Positions 5,822-7,628 of a DNA stretch of 7,628 bases are shown here, one piece after another. Location: positions 1 through 7,628 of the forward strand of contig LIAZ01000055.1 of NCBI GenBank assembly GCA_001438985.1. The letters are read 5' to 3'. A program made the position numbers and the translations under genes. Source of the DNA: Acidimicrobium sp. BACL17 MAG-120823-bin42. Its GTDB lineage: Bacteria > Actinomycetota > Acidimicrobiia > Acidimicrobiales > Ilumatobacteraceae. Within the stretch, counting starts at the first letter, position 1. Each line of letters opens with the position of its first letter. The notes beneath the pieces were generated by a model. It searched no databases. It was given only the letters and a program-made list of their open reading frames with translations, and was not told where the DNA came from.

Positions 5822-7237
5822 ATGAATACACGCCTAGATGCTCCGTTGGTAGACCCCGAAGTGATTGCCCGAGTGCTGCAAAAGGGTCGAAGCACGGGGG
5901 CCGATTTTTCGGAGATCTATGTCGAGGACAAGCGCACGACATCGGCTGGTTTAGATGACGGCAAAGTTGAACAGGTCACCAGCGGTCGTGATCGAGGTGC
6001 AGGAATTCGTGTGATTGCTGGCGATACAACTGGATTTGCTCATACATCAGATTTGTCAGAGCGCGGACTTCTCGCCGCTGCAGAGGCTGCAGCCGCTGCG
6101 GCCAAACAGGGCGATGGCGGTGTGCATACCGTGGCGTTGCAGCCTGTGTTTCGTCACTCGGTTAACACCATTAAGCAGTTTCCCGACACCGTGGCTAAGT
6201 CGCGCAAAGTTGAATTGCTGCAACGTGCAAATCAGGCTGCGCGTGGAGTAAATGGGGCAATCGTTCAAGTGTCGGCTGGCTATGGCGATTCAATTAAGCG
6301 AATTTTGATTGCTAACTCCGAAGGTGTGTTTAGTGCTGACGAACAGGTGCGCACGATGATGCGTGTGAGTGCGATTGCTAACGGTGACGTTGGAATGCAA
6401 ACCGGTTACAACTCACTAGGCCACACCATCGGATTCGAACTGTTTGACGAACACGATGTAGAAGAGTTGGCAATTCGTGCTGCCGAGCAAGCGATCACCA
6501 AACTGAAGTCACGACCTGCTCCATCTGGAGCAATGCAGGTAGTGATCAAGCAGGGTTCAGGTGGCGTGTTGTTTCACGAAGCATGCGGGCACGGTCTAGA
6601 AGCCGACTTGGTAGGCAAAGGTTCGAGCGTGTACCGAGGCAAGATGGGCGAACTGGTTGCCTCACCGCTTGTAACGGTGATCGACGACGGAACGATGGCG
6701 GGCGAATGGGGTGCGATTGGTGTTGATGATGAAGGTCATGCATCGCAAAAGAACACCTTGATCGAAAACGGAATTCTCACTGACTACATGTGGGACTACA
6801 TCCGTGCGCGCAACGAGGGACGCAAGCAAAGCGGTAACGGTCGTCGCCAGAGTTATGCAGATTTACCAATGGTGCGCATGACCAACACGTTTGTGACCAA
6901 CGGTTCTGAAAACCCAGACGACATCATCCGTGCCACGGACAATGGTGTGTATGTGGCCAAGCTTGGTGGCGGACAAGTAGATACCGCAAGTGGCGACTTT
7001 GTGTTCGGCATGGTGGAGGCGTACCTCATCGAAAACGGAGAAATTACCGAGCCGTTGCGTGAAGGCAACCTTATTGGCAACGGACCACAAGTATTGAAAG
7101 ACATTGACTTAATGGGCAACGATTTTGCCATGGGTGGCCCAGGAACTTGTGGCAAGGATGGTCAGGGCGTGCCCGTAGGTGACGGTTGCCCAACGCTGCG
7201 TGTGAAGTCGATGACCATTGGTGGCACGGCAGCATGA
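5822..7237 (+). CDS. tldD: TldD metalloprotease subunit
   Basis: TldD forms a heterodimer with TldE/PmbA. In E. coli the pair finishes processing of microcin B17 and degrades the unfolded antitoxin CcdA, and it can trim peptides more generally. The 471-aa protein is full length (E. coli TldD is about 481). The N-terminal domain has the family blocks 'FSEIYVE', 'GAGIRVI' (59-65) and 'GFAH' (71-74), followed by an Ala-rich helix. The metal site is intact: HEACGH is an HExxxH motif (H252, E253, H257), and the distal Cys lies in 'GTCGKDGQGVPVGDG' (C443). The C-terminus 'SMTIGGTAA' matches the family. TldD carries the catalytic metal and TldE lacks it. The gene overlaps tldE by 4 nt (ATGA), so the subunits are probably made together. 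No modified-peptide precursor gene is visible beside it, so the natural substrate is unknown. Confidence 0.96.
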   Translation: MNTRLDAPLVDPEVIARVLQKGRSTGADFSEIYVEDKRTTSAGLDDGKVEQVTSGRDRGAGIRVIAGDTTGFAHTSDLSERGLLAAAEAAAAAAKQGDGGVHTVALQPVFRHSVNTIKQFPDTVAKSRKVELLQRANQAARGVNGAIVQVSAGYGDSIKRILIANSEGVFSADEQVRTMMRVSAIANGDVGMQTGYNSLGHTIGFELFDEHDVEELAIRAAEQAITKLKSRPAPSGAMQVVIKQGSGGVLFHEACGHGLEADLVGKGSSVYRGKMGELVASPLVTVIDDGTMAGEWGAIGVDDEGHASQKNTLIENGILTDYMWDYIRARNEGRKQSGNGRRQSYADLPMVRMTNTFVTNGSENPDDIIRATDNGVYVAKLGGGQVDTASGDFVFGMVEAYLIENGEITEPLREGNLIGNGPQVLKDIDLMGNDFAMGGPGTCGKDGQGVPVGDGCPTLRVKSMTIGGTAA

Positions 7238-7628
7238 GCGATTCGGTAGACGATCTGCAAGCAATTGCAGATCGGGTTGTTGCTCAAGCGCTTCATGGTG
7301 AACAGATCGAGGCGTATGTCAGTCGTGGCGGCGAAACCGCGATTCGCATTTACGAAGGTGAACTCGAACATTTTGTTTCAGCGCAAAGCGAAGGCGTTGG
7401 CATCCGCGTTATTAAAGATGGTCGAACGGGTTTTGCCTATGCCGGAACACTTGACCCCGCAGCAATTGCCGAAGTGCTTGCTGACGCACGCGACAATGTG
7501 AGTTTTGGAACCGCAGATGAATATGCAGGACTCGCCATTCCAGATGGCGTTGCCCAAATTCCACAGAAGTTCTGGGACGAAGAACTCGCCGGTTTTCCTA
7601 CCGATGAAAAAATCGCGTTAACGAAAGA
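7234..7628 (+). CDS. tldE: TldE/PmbA, non-catalytic partner of TldD (3' partial)
   Basis: The ATG at 7234 overlaps the tldD stop (ATGA) and opens a frame of 131 codons that runs off the right edge. The protein shares the N-terminal fold of TldD: 'EAYVSRGGETAIRIYEGELE' at about 26-45 parallels 'EIYVEDKRTTSAGLDDGKVE' in TldD, and 'GVGIRVIKDGRTGFAY' (54-69) parallels 'GAGIRVIAGDTTGFAH'. This paralogy plus gene order identifies TldE/PmbA, the partner subunit that lacks the HExxxH zinc site. The later half is outside the window, so absence of the metal motif cannot be checked. Translation is probably coupled to tldD. A strong hairpin occupies codons 6-14 and could affect translation. Confidence 0.9.
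   Translation, partial: MSDSVDDLQAIADRVVAQALHGEQIEAYVSRGGETAIRIYEGELEHFVSAQSEGVGIRVIKDGRTGFAYAGTLDPAAIAEVLADARDNVSFGTADEYAGLAIPDGVAQIPQKFWDEELAGFPTDEKIALTK
7251..7274 (+). other. Perfect 10-bp hairpin with GCAA tetraloop inside the 5' end of tldE
   Basis: The arms CGATCTGCAA (7251-7260) and TTGCAGATCG (7265-7274) are exact reverse complements, separated by GCAA, a GNRA-type tetraloop that stabilises RNA stems. It begins 14 nt after the tldD stop codon and 15 nt after the tldE ATG, within codons for 'DDLQAIADR'. No T-run follows, so it is not an intrinsic terminator. As DNA it is also a near-palindrome that a dimeric regulator could bind. The structure is certain; function is not shown. Confidence 0.6.

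Noticed and set aside
5796..5942. N-terminal extension of the PAP2 protein to 5942 on the - strand
   Set aside because: It would overlap the first 120 nt of tldD, and the extra residues look like a shadow of tldD coding rather than protein sequence.
6070..6112. Repeated GCTGCAG/GCCGCTGC units resembling a short tandem repeat
   Set aside because: They encode the Ala-rich helix of TldD at a position where family members also have Ala-rich sequence; codon repetition explains it.

Overview
The window looks like chromosomal DNA of an actinobacterium, probably an aquatic member of the Acidimicrobiia or a related moderate-G+C lineage. By eye about half the bases are G+C. The evidence is the actinobacterial style of the HisN and Dxs proteins, an AUR1-like PAP2 membrane protein, a Lys-rich Cys-containing tail on a probable surface protein, and several starts with a TANNNT box 6-7 nt upstream and no Shine-Dalgarno sequence. 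The placement is inferred from protein character only. The DNA is almost entirely coding, with no rRNA, tRNA, insertion sequence, CRISPR array or phage gene, and no gene-free stretch over 300 bases.

Left block (2-2215, + strand): the 3' part of a probable secreted beta-propeller-like protein with a basic tail, then a secreted M14 zinc peptidase, then a TauE/SafE-type membrane exporter overlapping it by 4 nt. The peptidase reading frame clearly continues upstream of its first ATG (816) into a signal peptide. No standard start codon exists there, so the likely start is ATC at 675.

Middle block (2196-5753, - strand): an apparent operon in the order PAP2 phosphatase/phosphotransferase, dxs, hisN-like inositol-monophosphatase-family phosphatase. 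dxs supplies isoprenoid precursors through the MEP pathway, the hisN-like enzyme probably makes histidinol, and the PAP2 protein is a membrane enzyme acting on phospho-lipid substrates. The genes are 21 nt apart (PAP2/dxs) or overlap by 14 nt (dxs/hisN). The operon converges on the exporter gene with a 20-nt tail-to-tail overlap.

Right block (5822-7628, + strand): tldD and the beginning of tldE/pmbA, the two subunits of the TldD/TldE metalloprotease, coupled by an ATGA overlap. The block diverges from the PAP2 operon across a short shared region carrying candidate leaderless promoters in both directions. A 10-bp perfect hairpin with a GCAA tetraloop lies just inside tldE.

I found no clearly new multi-gene system. 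The points most worth a second look are the non-standard start of the M14 peptidase, the hairpin at the start of tldE, and the leaderless-type divergent start region.
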